Of a stretch of 64,000 nt of DNA, positions 46,290-58,500 are shown piece after piece. Source of the DNA: Sipunculus nudus (lineage: Eukaryota; Annelida; Sipuncula; Golfingiida; Sipunculidae). Location: the NCBI GenBank assembly GCA_026874595.1, contig CM049320.1, forward strand, positions 34,756,214-34,820,213, given 5' to 3'. The notes under the pieces are model-generated. The model had not been told where the DNA came from, did no database searches, and saw only the letters and a program-made list of their open reading frames with translations. The position numbers and the translations under genes are program-made. The first letter of the stretch is position 1. Every line of letters starts with the position of its first letter.

Positions 46290-46535
46290 TTAACAACTTT
46301 GCAGCTTATTGACAACTTCACAATTTCTTCATGACTTTGTTAAAATCTTTGGTGCATGGTTTGCCAGTTTTTTATGCCTTCTTCACGACTTAGCAACTTC
46401 TTTACAGCTTTGCAGTTTCTTCACGGCATTGCTGCTTCTTTATGGCTTTGAAGTTTCTTTACAGCGTTGTAGCTTCTTTACTTCATTGCTGCCTCATTAC
46501 GGCTTTGCAGCCCCTTTACAACTTAGGTTCCTGAA
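46290..46535 (+). repeat. 19-bp minisatellite
   Basis: About ten imperfect copies of a unit such as TTGCAGTTTCTTCACGGCA. The Leu/Phe-rich open frame across it is an artefact. Confidence 0.75.
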
Positions 46536-47400
46536 GTACATTCCATTATTGTAACCCAGTAAATACTTGCAGAAAGAGATTTAATTTCTCTGTATGATGA
46601 ACAAATAAATAATGGTATGACACTTAAATGGGCTTTTGACAAACTTGAATACCAATAAGTTGTATTGTAGCCTGTCGACTATAATACTAAAAATGATCAT
46701 TATCCTGTGGATTAATTAACAAATAAATTAAAATGATGTAATTGGTAATAAAGATTAATTTACTTGAGGTAGATGATGTTAAGAATACAGTACTTAATAT
46801 AATATTAATCATCACCAACAAAGCTGATCTCAAAATTATTAATCTTATTGTCACTTATATATATCAATTACAGTTTATGTTCAAGCCTGACCTCCTTCTG
46901 ACTGCAAAATGATAATTTTTTATGCAAGACCAAATTTGACAAGAGAACAAATGTTATATAGATACACAGCCTGTTTTTTAATTGCTGTTTAATTGATAAT
47001 ATATATCAGTTATGCAAATGAAACATGGACATATGTTATTGTAAAGACTTAGTTTTTGCTTTTACACTTTATTAAATTTAATACTATACTTTCTGTGTAT
47101 AAAATTACATAATGAAAAATCACTTGTATCAGTACCCTAGGGGTACTTATATGTAGTTCAAACTTAATTATGGTGGTAACATAAACAGCCTCTCCTGGTC
47201 CTCCCATCAAGTGATTGTTTATGAGTCCTCTGGACATGTTGGATCTGTTGAATGTTTCTCTTACTTGAGCTCCTTGGCACAGATCTTCATTTTTCTACAA
47301 GAGCTAGAAAGGCACCTTTTCCAAATTTTGCAAAGATTGCTGCTTTTCCCTCCAAAATCAGTTTAGCCAATCACAGCAGAGTAAGACAGGGAATGACTAT
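46536..47400. other. No gene seen
   Basis: AT-rich; nothing supported. Confidence 0.4.
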
Positions 47401-47760
47401 ATCCTCTAGATTTCAAGTAGTTGCTAAGCTCCCAGTAAGGCTTTAAAAAAGTTGCTAAGTGAATGTCAAGTAGATGCAGGCTTCCTCATGTAGCTGTTAA
47501 CCAGTCGCTAAGACATTCTCAGGTAACCGCTAGCAACCAAGTAAGGCTGGGAACCATTCGCTAACAGAGTCTCAAGTAGTGGCTAGATCTCATTTAAGCT
47601 GCTAACCAGTAACTTAGTATTCCACTTCATTTGCTATTTAACTGCTAAGCACTGCCAACTTGAGCTTTAGGCTGCTACCTGAATTACATGAAGTGAAATA
47701 TTAACAGTTAGCTCACAGATAACTAGCTGTAAACTAGCAGTCAACTAACAGCTACCTCAC
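47400..47760 (+). repeat. Very degenerate tandem-like stretch
   Basis: Recurring GTTGCTAAG, TCAAGTAG and GCTAACCAGT words at roughly 50-70 base spacing suggest an old tandem repeat. Confidence 0.35.
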
Positions 47761-47784
47761 AACTAGGAAAGCTTTTTTGCATGG

Positions 47785-48020
47785 GATATATTGAGTCTGA
47801 TAGCTGTGCAGTGAGAGTTTCTACAATATAAGCCATGGTATATGCAACTGATTCATTGCATCTTCTTTGACTGCCTGTTTACTGCCCAAATACAAGACAC
47901 AGGACTGCACCATTTTGACACCAATAAGCATGTGTTTCATGATTTCAAAATTAAACTTGGATCATCATTTTAAAATATTTACTGACCATTTTATCAGAGG
48001 CATGTTAGTGAGTTTAGTAA
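47785..48020 (+). repeat. Long direct repeat, copy 2
   Basis: Second copy of the 45535-45840 segment, ending about 150 bases before the first coding exon of the LPP-like gene. Confidence 0.75.
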
Positions 48021-48172
48021 GGGCATATAGGCACTTGAATACCTCACTTGGAGCCTCACTGACTCAAGAGGCTATAAGCCAGAATTTTGTTACGGGTACA
48101 TTATTTATTTATGGTAATTGCATATATCCATTAATAAATATGATATGATATTCATTGTTACAGGTACCAGCA

Positions 48173-51100
48173 ATGTCACTACAGCGAGGACTTGAGGACC
48201 AGTTCAGTCAACTAGAGCTGCATAGCAAGTCCTATGTTGGCGGATCAGGACCAGGTAGGGCTAATTAACATATGATAACATATAATTAGACTACACCCTT
48301 AGCAGGCACACTACTCAACAAAGGCCTGCTATTTATTAATGGCAGGACTAAGTTGTAAAATTATTTTTTGTATTTGAAAAAAAACGAATGTTGTCCAAAA
48401 GTGAACTTTGTTAACCCTGCCATTATATTCATTTCATGTAGTTTATTAATTGCTGCTGACAAGATGCAGTGAACTTGCATTCACTGTATTGGTTGACAAT
48501 TTTAGCCTGTGAATATGGAACAATGTTCTTTTTAAAAATTCATACAAGGGCTACTGGTTGACACATAGCATGGTTCCCAGCCTGCCTTGCATGACCTCTG
48601 TTCAAAACTACATCCACATTCACTGCAGTTATTACATTTTGGGACATAATATTTGATCAATTTAATTCAGATTATAATGGTTTAATGATGTGTATAGGTC
48701 TTTTGTATTGTGAGATTGCAATAATGGAACCCTCTTGAAACACTGTAAAAAGGAGAAAATCGCGAAAATTTGACCCCAGTGAGTATGAAGCCAACCACAT
48801 TATTCTGATTCATTGTTAAAGGAAAGTTCTACTTTTATACTTCTTCACACTTTTTCAGGGGTAGATCTTTTCTATACTTTCCTTCTGAGTTATCTTCAGT
48901 TTAAACCTAAAACCCTTAACACATATACTTTGTAACCTTTTGAAGTCAGAGATATGCTCTGTCAGCTTTTTGGCATAAGTCAAATTTTGTTGGACAACTG
49001 TGTGGCAAAAAAACTGAACAATTCATCAGTAAGGTCTTCAGCGTCTGGCTCCTAATATGTGATAAGTGACATTCCTTGAGGTTATCTAAATTAAGAAAAT
49101 GTAAAATATAACATAAAAAAATGGCTGTTTGTACAAAAATATGATGATTCTTGAAAATTGTATTTTTTTTGTGAGAAGGCAGCACCTTGAAGAAAGGGAG
49201 CTACTTTTTTGTAAATGCAGTTGAAGTGAGACATATATATAATTTCTTCTGTCGAAATGATTATCCAGGTGTAACTGTGTCTCAGCTTAATACTCCAAGA
49301 TGTTGTATTTTGTTGGGACAGAAACCCAGTGAAGGGCATTTCTTTAAGAAATTTTTCATGTCCTTTTATATCCATCCTTTGAGTTCTGTAAGTTATGTCC
49401 ACAAGTGCTTGTCACTGAAGAAAGGGTACTAACCCTAACCCTTAAAGATAGCAGTTCATCAGTTTGTCGAAAAGTATGTGGACAGGATAGCCCATAATCT
49501 GATCGGAATGCTGGCTGGAAGTCAGAGAAACAGAGGTTTTCCCACATCTTCTCCAATTCATTTCTGGTAAAATGGTGGTATACTACCTCCATTTTTGTGG
49601 TCTTAGTGGATTTAGTTTGTATGTGTGAATTTGTTAGTTTTAATTGCCATGATGTAGTTAATTTCCCATGTTTTATGATAAAAGGATAAAAATGCTAAAT
49701 GCCTGGCATGATTAGCCCCTCACAGAGCAAGTCAGTTTTGGTGTTAGTTCTTTATTTTTTATATAGTATACTAACACAGCCATGTATATTTATCACTATT
49801 TTATTTTTTGCTTATTATTAAATAGGTTTCCATAGTGCCATGTGTTGGTGTAAGTATTATCATGAATGCAATATTGAAATTCATTCCCTTTCATAATTAA
49901 CCTAACCTCTTTAAGTTTTTAACTTGCCAGTATTGTGAATAATATCTAACTTGTCTTATTACTGGTATGTTTACCTTTCTTGGGGATCCTCCTGTGTTCA
50001 TATAATTTTCAACAAACGTATGGTTTATTATTAAATTTTCTTTTGTTGAGGATTTGTTTTTAAACTGACAGTAATGGTGTACAAACATAATACTGCTACT
50101 CTGTATTTTAAAGAAAAAAAATTATATTCTTTCAAGGACTATAAAATCATCTTAAACACTATGAAAAATTGTATTTAGGTTGCCAACATGCAAAATTTTT
50201 CATGAACTGTTACTGTATGGTTAGCTTTTAACCAAGCATTGAGAATGATATATTTGAGCTGTCCAAAGTATTGTATTTATCAGTAATTATATTGCTAAAT
50301 TAAGAGGCAAAGTTTTTTTTTTGAAAAAAATGGCAAATAAACTTGAAGATCTTGAATAAAGGTATTTACAGTGGCAAAATAAGTGGTATGCCTAAAATAT
50401 ACTAAAAAATAAAATAAAATATATTTCCAGAAAAAAACATAATAGTGATGAAAGCACTTGGCACACTTCAAATGCCTAATTATTTTTTCAAGAGAAGGCA
50501 TAGTCTCCCCCCCCCCCCCATATTGTTTGTATTCGACATTTGTACCTCTTATGATTATAATCTATGAACATTCAGATTGCAAGATTTGCTTTACATATAC
50601 ACTAATACCTGATGGTAAGTAAATATTTGTTCATGTTTGGTATTATATGAAGCATGTATGTTTTAAGCCTCGCATTTAAACCAGTTTTATCTTTACTTAC
50701 AATACTCTGCTTTGCCCCTTATATATACCAGTCATTGAATATATTTTCAACTTGAAAGCAACATTTCAATAAAGTATGTCACATGGGCAACCTGAGACTT
50801 CAGCTCAGTTAACACCAAGGGAGCAAAGTTTTTATCTTCTAGAATACCTGAGAAATAAAAATGATTTAATTCACGAGAAAACAGTCTATGTTTTGTTTAT
50901 AACAACCCAAGCCAATAGAAGCCATTGTCAGTGGTCACATGCGAAGTCAAATACATTTAATGTCTGCTGATTGGATGACATCCTGTCTCTCTAGTAATAT
51001 AAGATTCACTACCGATTCACTACCGCGTTTTGCCGCCGCACGTCGTCTAATGGCCATTCCCCATGTTCGTAAAATATCTGGAGACTCCTTCACTGGAGTA

Positions 51101-54100
51101 AAAAATTCCCAAAACCTTACTTAATGGCCGCACCTTATTCTCATCACGTTCCATTGCCGAGTGGTGTATGGGAACACAACGAAAAAAAGTTCTTTTCTTA
51201 AACTCTAGGCTGCAGCTAGGAACGCTGCCGTATGCTGATATGGGGTCAGGCATAACAGTTTTGAAGAAACAGTTGCAACTGTGTATGTTGCTAGGCTTTG
51301 CTAATTAATTAGTTTAATTAATTGGTTAAACAGCCTGATCTATCCGATTAGAATAGATGACAATTTGTTCGGTTAATGACGACTCATCCAAGACGAATCC
51401 TAGTAGGGCCACGAAATTAATTTGACACATCACTGAATGTCGAAGAATCTTGCGCCTTTATCTCGGTTAATTAAAATTCAATGGGACATCAAAGCATTGT
51501 ATGGCACGACGGTAATTTAAATATTATTTAGACATTATAAATCGTCGGTCATTTAACAACAAAACATTTAAATAAAGGACACCCGCGTCGGTGATCATAT
51601 TGCCTCGACGGGCCGTCGAGTCTCTTGTACATGTTTGAATTGAGCCTAACCTGTGTGTTATAGCCGCATCCCTTGTCGAGAAATATTAGTCAGGATTTTC
51701 AGCTGCAAGTCTTATTTTATGGCCGCGGCGGCAAAACGCGGATCTACGGTAGTCAGATAAGTGTCCCTGGTATTTTATGAAGTGTAAAGAAATATCAGTT
51801 ATGAATTTATGCCATATGATAGACAAAGCATAACAACAGTCTTATAATATTGGCCTTAATTCAGTCACTAGAAATCATAAACAGACTTAAAAAGAATTTA
51901 TAAAGGCAAAATTATATAAGCTAAAGCTAATATTGTATACAGAATGCAGAATGCCTGTTTAGAGATTTCATATGTACCTGCGAGGCAAGATCATCAAATT
52001 CATATTTTACATGTTTTCCTCTGATATATAATGCGAAACAGGCAAAAATAAATATGCATTCTACATGAGGGACCCACGCATATGGAATCTCACTCATTAA
52101 GTCAATATCGATTTTTATTGATGTTCTGCATTCTGTGCCAGTTCTGCATTCCATGCATATGGAATCTTAGCTTAAGGATAATAAACTAATGTCTGATAGA
52201 TAACAAAAGACCAAAAGAATAATAGAGGTAAAGTGCCTCAGGCCTGTATTATTATAAATCTATCCATTAACCTGCCCATAGTGACATACAGGCATGATGT
52301 TGAACCTCATGAGAAGCATACCGTTTTAAGTTAAGCAGTTGAGAATGAAGTTGAACTTCTGTTTAAGGGCTTGACTCATTAAATCTCTCATTTAATTTCC
52401 TTATAAATTTCTTAAGTTTCCATTTTCATCTGATTTTGATAGTGCTTATTAAGTTACCTTATTTAATCTAAATATTTGATCACTAAAAGTTAAAAAAATT
52501 GCAAAAACTTTAAGAGGATGTTTTCAATTATTAGAAGTATTGAATAATTAGGGTAAATACAGTAGTTTCATATTTTTAGTTTTGAACCAAATTAATATAT
52601 ATTTTTAGTAAAATGATAATAAAGTGTTCATGGTTGCCATGCTCTTTATTTCTAATATTTTGCTTGTGTTGTCCCACTGATCTCATGTCCCTTGTAAGTA
52701 TACATTTATATCTTTATTCTGGAATGGGTGTTCATGATATTGCAGTAATTGTGATTATGAATGAAATTCAAGCACTTTAAGGATCTAAGAGAGATGTCAT
52801 TATAATCATAGGAAATAAACAAGCTGCAATATTTACAAAACAGGTCTGCGATCCCTGAGTGATGCGAAGGGAAGACCCTCACATATTTTACCTTGAAAAT
52901 TAGATAAGATCAAAAATGAATATCAGACCTGTGCAATCAGGCTGTCACCTTCGGCTAAAAGGTCAGTTTGGGAAATCAGGAGTATTTGAGATTTAGTGCA
53001 AACCTGCAGAAGGGGGGGGGGGGGGGGGGAAGTAAACAGAATGTATAGTCAGTGGTTTTGCCCTCTGTGGGACCTTTGGAAGAAACCCCCTAACCGAAGA
53101 AAAATCTGGTCAGAAAAATTGATATAAACTCATCAACCTCTAAACGCCTCCTTTCCTCAATAGGGGGCTTCTCCTGGGAGGCTTATATATATCAATATTG
53201 GAAATGTCATGCTAGTTAGGAGGGAGATCCCCCAAAATTTAACTAATTTATGCGTAACTCCTCTTTTGTAAAATTAAGAAACGTATAATTTACTACTTTA
53301 AGACATGGAGAAAAAAAGGAAAAAATGTTTCCATCCTGGCATTTGTTTTGTATAGCAGCCACCTTGGATTTCAAAATGGCTACCATAAAAACCTTATTGG
53401 CTAATATCACAACTCCTATTTTACATGCCAGAATCATGAGGTAAGATTCCAAATGACCATTCTTGGGGTAAATATTTGATGGGAAAAATGAGAAGATATT
53501 AAAATAGTTGAAGGTCAAGGCTTGATGTATTTAATTTTTTTAGGTCAAGGACAAGGTCTTCCCAGGAAAAATTAGATTCTAATTCTTTCTGGGAAACATG
53601 GGAATCAATTCAAAATATCTCTTGATTCTCATTTTTTTCTGGGAGAAAATGAGAATTCTTGTTTTTTTCTGGGAACAACAGAAAATTTATATATTTCCTA
53701 CAACTTAATTAATTGTTAAATATCCTTAACTTGTAGACAGGGAAGGTTCGTATAATAAAAATAAATACCTAAAAAGCACATGCCTTAAGACTGTTTGTAG
53801 CATCAGGTGTAACCATTCCTTGTCTTTTAAATTTTATTTTGATTCTGTATCAAGAACCTGTTTTTGCCATCATTAGAATGTTGTGATAAAAAATTGTATA
53901 GCTTCATTTTCTTAGCCTCTTAAAGTTCAAAGTTATGAAAGATGTATGAATGAAATTTTACAAAGGTAAAAATAAGAGTCAAAGGCCAGCATGAAATGGC
54001 TCCTGTTCCTTCAAGAATAAATGTGAATTCTCATTTTTCACAGGTTTGAATTTCAAAACTTATATCGTGTCTCTCCCAGGAAAAATTGAGAATTCTCAAT

Positions 54101-55448
54101 ATACCTGGGACTGACTGGAATTCTCTTTTATCTCAGTAAAAACACGAATACTGGATATCGCTTATGCAGCTTCTCGTGTAGATGGAGGAGAAAAAAGACT
54201 TGCTTGCACAGCCGGAAGCTTGTTTGTGCAGGCAAGCGTGATTCATCCGGACACTCATTAACACAGACGAAACTGACAGTCCCAACCTTGTTAGCTTATA
54301 CGCACTATGGAATCACTTTAATTAATATTATCATTGCAAAATATGACGTTTATCATTGACAAAAGACCCTGTGTACGTTTCCCCTATATCATCTGCTACA
54401 AGGCAGTTGATTCAGGATCAAATTCTAATGCAAACCGTGCCGAATGCAGAATTTTCTTATGTCTTTTCATGTTCTGTATTATGGTTTAACACGCAAGATA
54501 AATATGATGAATAATAAGTATCGGAATGATCGGCAATTAAAAACACACAATGTCCAGTGCCCACACTGCCATGTTAAATGAATGGGCTGGTCAGGCTGGA
54601 CGCTAGGGGGCACTAGTTGTTTGCCTGCATTTTTGCAAGCAGGCAGTCATTTACTGCCTCCTCACACAAGAGTATCAGTATTTGCGATATCCCATATTGT
54701 TTCATACCATCTCTTGACTCTCATATTTCCCAGAAAAATTCTGGATCCAACCAGATTCTCATTCTTCCCTTAAAATATATTTAAAAGATGTAAAATACCA
54801 AGTGCAAAATAACTAAACCATACATTATGCAAGTCTCATCCCTGTTTATGAAATCTGATATAATTATAAAAATATGAAATTGAACCGTTATTTTAAATTT
54901 AACCTATAAAATTCTATAATAGTAATACAATTCACTGCATATTGAAGTCAGCAGTATAGTATGACACAAAACTTTAAAAAGTACATCTGGATATTTTTTA
55001 TATGACACCACATACTTCCTGTCTGGCACCTTGTCTATTTTCAGACCTGGCTTGGTGGTCCAGTGCATTGGTATTCAAAACAGCACCTGATCTTTCTAGT
55101 GAAGGATGTAAAAACTTTAACAAGAGATCTGTAAACACACTGTGTCTGCAGTACTGTGTCTGCTGGCAGCAATTTCTCAAAACCTGCTAACTTTCTGTGT
55201 TGATTACACATGATCCTGTTTTACCAGTAGTAACACTTCAAAAGATATGAATATTCATTAATTATCTGATGGGAATATTCATGAATGAAATTCATAGCAC
55301 CTCATGTAATCTTTCTTATCCAAACTGATATGAATATGCATAAGCCAATCTGATATGGATAAGTGGTGTGCGAATTAATTGGTTATATTGATGATTGGTC
55401 ATTTTTTATCTTCCAATCATCAGATATGATTTCACAACCGATTCCTAC

Positions 55449-55507
<59 letters not shown>

Positions 55508-58500
55508 ACTGTCTGACAGGAATACTCATTATAAATATGATATAGATATTGTTATTCATAATTTATTCATACTAGAAACTAAGTGGCTTTTGAGTTTATT
55601 CATTTGAGGAAGTTATTTGATATGAGAAATAGCTTTTTAAGGTGATACAGAATGTTATGTGATATGAATATTCATCAACTCATATATATATATATATATT
55701 CTTCATTAAGTGATGAGTTTGCAATAATTTCTTAAAAATTAATGGGCTTCTGCTCACCAATATATTGTGTCATCAGGGCTTAAAATTAATTTTGAAAGTA
55801 CTTACCTTTTAGGGCAAGTACAAATTAGCTTTTTCTTGCCCTACAGTGAGTTCCACATGGTTAATTTGCATCAATAAACACATAAGGATATTTGTTATAA
55901 TATTTCTCTTTAGCATTTGCATTGTTAAAGGTATTTAAGATAGGAGTATTACAATATGATTTTATTTCTCCAAGAAAGAAGTCAAGTTTCAGACCTTTGT
56001 ATAAAGGTTTGTGTTAGACCCAGTGGGAAAGTGGGAGCCCACTTTTGGTTGCCCTATTACCATTTTCTGGAAGTTTCACTTGCCCTTGACGATTGGTTAT
56101 CCATTAATGTCAAGTTCTGGTCATAATGAAGGGATAACTGTTTCAATAGACATACATAAAGATGAACTAACTGATATGGGTAGTCATAATGCAAACAGTT
56201 ATATGATATACATAGTTCATGAAAACCCATTGGGTTTTTATGGTGACTTACATGAGATACATTGTTTCAAGAAATATCTTCTGATGATATGAATATTCAC
56301 AAACTATCTGATATGAATCTTCATAATTTATTCATGAGCAGTCTGATTCATGAGTTATTTTGGCCTTAAGGCCCCACCATGGATTGTTGCTTCATTACCG
56401 GCATTTTGGTGCAACTGTTGTTTTCCTCAAGGCCTCTCTATTGATTTACAGACAGTACCATGCTACAACATGAAAATGAATATTCATAAACTGTTTGATA
56501 TGAATACCCATAAGTTATTAACTATTTACTATGTAACTATGGGGAAATGGAACCTGCCTTGTTTAACAAGGAGTTTTCCTTTTTCTTTCTTTGATGTAAT
56601 ATTTTTGTGGATTATGAAAATACCCCATTTATTTTCTGTTTGTGGTTGTTACATTATGTGAACCCCTCATAAAAAGATGAGATCATTCTCTGTAAAGTCT
56701 GCCAGGCTTGTAACAAGATAGCTAACAGTAGTCTGGAGTACATTTGCTTACATAATAAACAGTCATTTTATAACAAATACCTGGTGCTGCTATATGGCTC
56801 TGTAACACTTAGGTTTAGCACTGATGGTCTCTGGTGATATCATGCTGTATATATACATAACCACGATAACTTTTGGAGATTAGCCTCATTGCTTGAGAAT
56901 GGGGTACTTTTGAACAAGATTATTGATATTTATGGTTATTCCCGCATTTGCTTATCAGCGCCATCTAGTATTCAAACTTTGAACGATTTAGAGATTTAAG
57001 ATATCTATCTTTTCATTTAAAAGTTATCTTTAATCAAATTTCAACTCCGCGTAGTGAAGCTTTATGTATTAGTGTTAGAAACCCACTCAAGTGTATTATA
57101 ATCTACAAAGGAATTAGCCAGTTTTAATGTCTTACTCAAATGTAATATGTTTCACTGAATGAACACAAGATGGCGCTGATAAGCAAATACAGGTGTTACT
57201 CTAAATAACAATAATCTTGTTCAAAGGTACCCCATTGGTCTGATCCTTAATGGGTTTTATTATTGAAATATTTGAATTGGAGAAAATATTACAAATATGC
57301 TGACAAATTTAGTATTTCCTTGTATTGATCTTACTGATTGTGTGCAGAATTATTTAAGAGAACGATATTGGAATTTGCTCAATGTCAGTATTGTCAGATG
57401 TGCCTGTATTTATATGTTGATGAGATATTACCATTCAACAGATTAGTTCAACATTTAACTAGCTACCTCCGGGATTTAGTAAAATCAGTCGTCATGGCAT
57501 GTGAAGCAAAACATCACTGGAACCTGATTGACTAACAGTTCCATGATTAAATTAATTGAAGGAGCAGTTTAGTATCCAGTATTCATTGAAAAGTGGGGGC
57601 AAAGGCAGGAGGAACTTACATCAAAAAGAGAAATGACATGGATTCTGTAGTTGTACCACTTATACTACTTATATAAGTTACTCTGGTTGCCTTCTTTCTC
57701 GCGAGGCTGTTATTTTGTGATTTCCACTTTTTCATTGTTTCACGAGGGATCCATTTTCACTTTCTTACCATTTAGTAACCTACACAAATATATACATTGG
57801 TTATTTAATATGCGTGTGCTTAGTCTTAACAATTGACGAGGACCCATTAAATGAGTAGAAATTCTTGTCCCTTTATCGGCAGATAATAGGAACCATAGGG
57901 TATCATCTGTGTTCTTTATTTTTTATTTACAGGTGACAAAAAAATGTTATTATTCATGATATCAATTTTTTGACTTTGAGTTTTAAACCTACAGACATGG
58001 TCGAGGGGATAAAATACATTCAACTCTTTTGAGATTATATTCCAAACGACGTTCATCTGTGTAGATAAAGGGTCTTATTCACCCAGGTTTTATTTTTGCA
58101 GTTATTCTCCTTTCACAAATATCACAAATTTGAAACCCTCATAATAAAAGGTCAACCACCAGGTTATACACCTTCATGTTTATGCAGGCAATATATAGGC
58201 CATACTAGAAAACAAACACAAAGTCCCATCTGTGTATTTCTGTCAAAATTTTCAGATCTGTAATATTTTATCATTGCAGTTGGCATGCAAGTTTGAGTCT
58301 GGTAATAATAACCATATGCTTCAGTTCAAAAATGGATAGTTTTCTGTTTCAGTCACACTTAATTTGTGCTGTTTAGGCTGTAGATGAAATTTGAGTTTAA
58401 GAAAGGTCAAGGATGAGTTTATCATCTGATATCACTCTGTGAGAGTCTCATCTGACTTTACACTTTGCCTTCCTGGCCTGTTCACACTTGCCTGAAATCA

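Larger units (their letters stand above)
55240..56520. repeat. Scattered array of CTGATATGAATATTCATAA units
   Basis: Copies of GATATGAATATTCAT and close variants occur near 55245, 55275, 55330, 55660, 56287, 56310, 56478 and 56498. They are interrupted by (TA)n and by a family D repeat. Core ATGAATATTCAT is a 12-base palindrome. Confidence 0.55.

Noticed and set aside
46309-46554. 81-codon Leu/Phe-rich frame
   Set aside because: Encoded by the 19-bp minisatellite.
49430-49444. CTAACCCTAACCCTT, telomere-like
   Set aside because: Only two repeats; expected by chance and not an interstitial telomere array.
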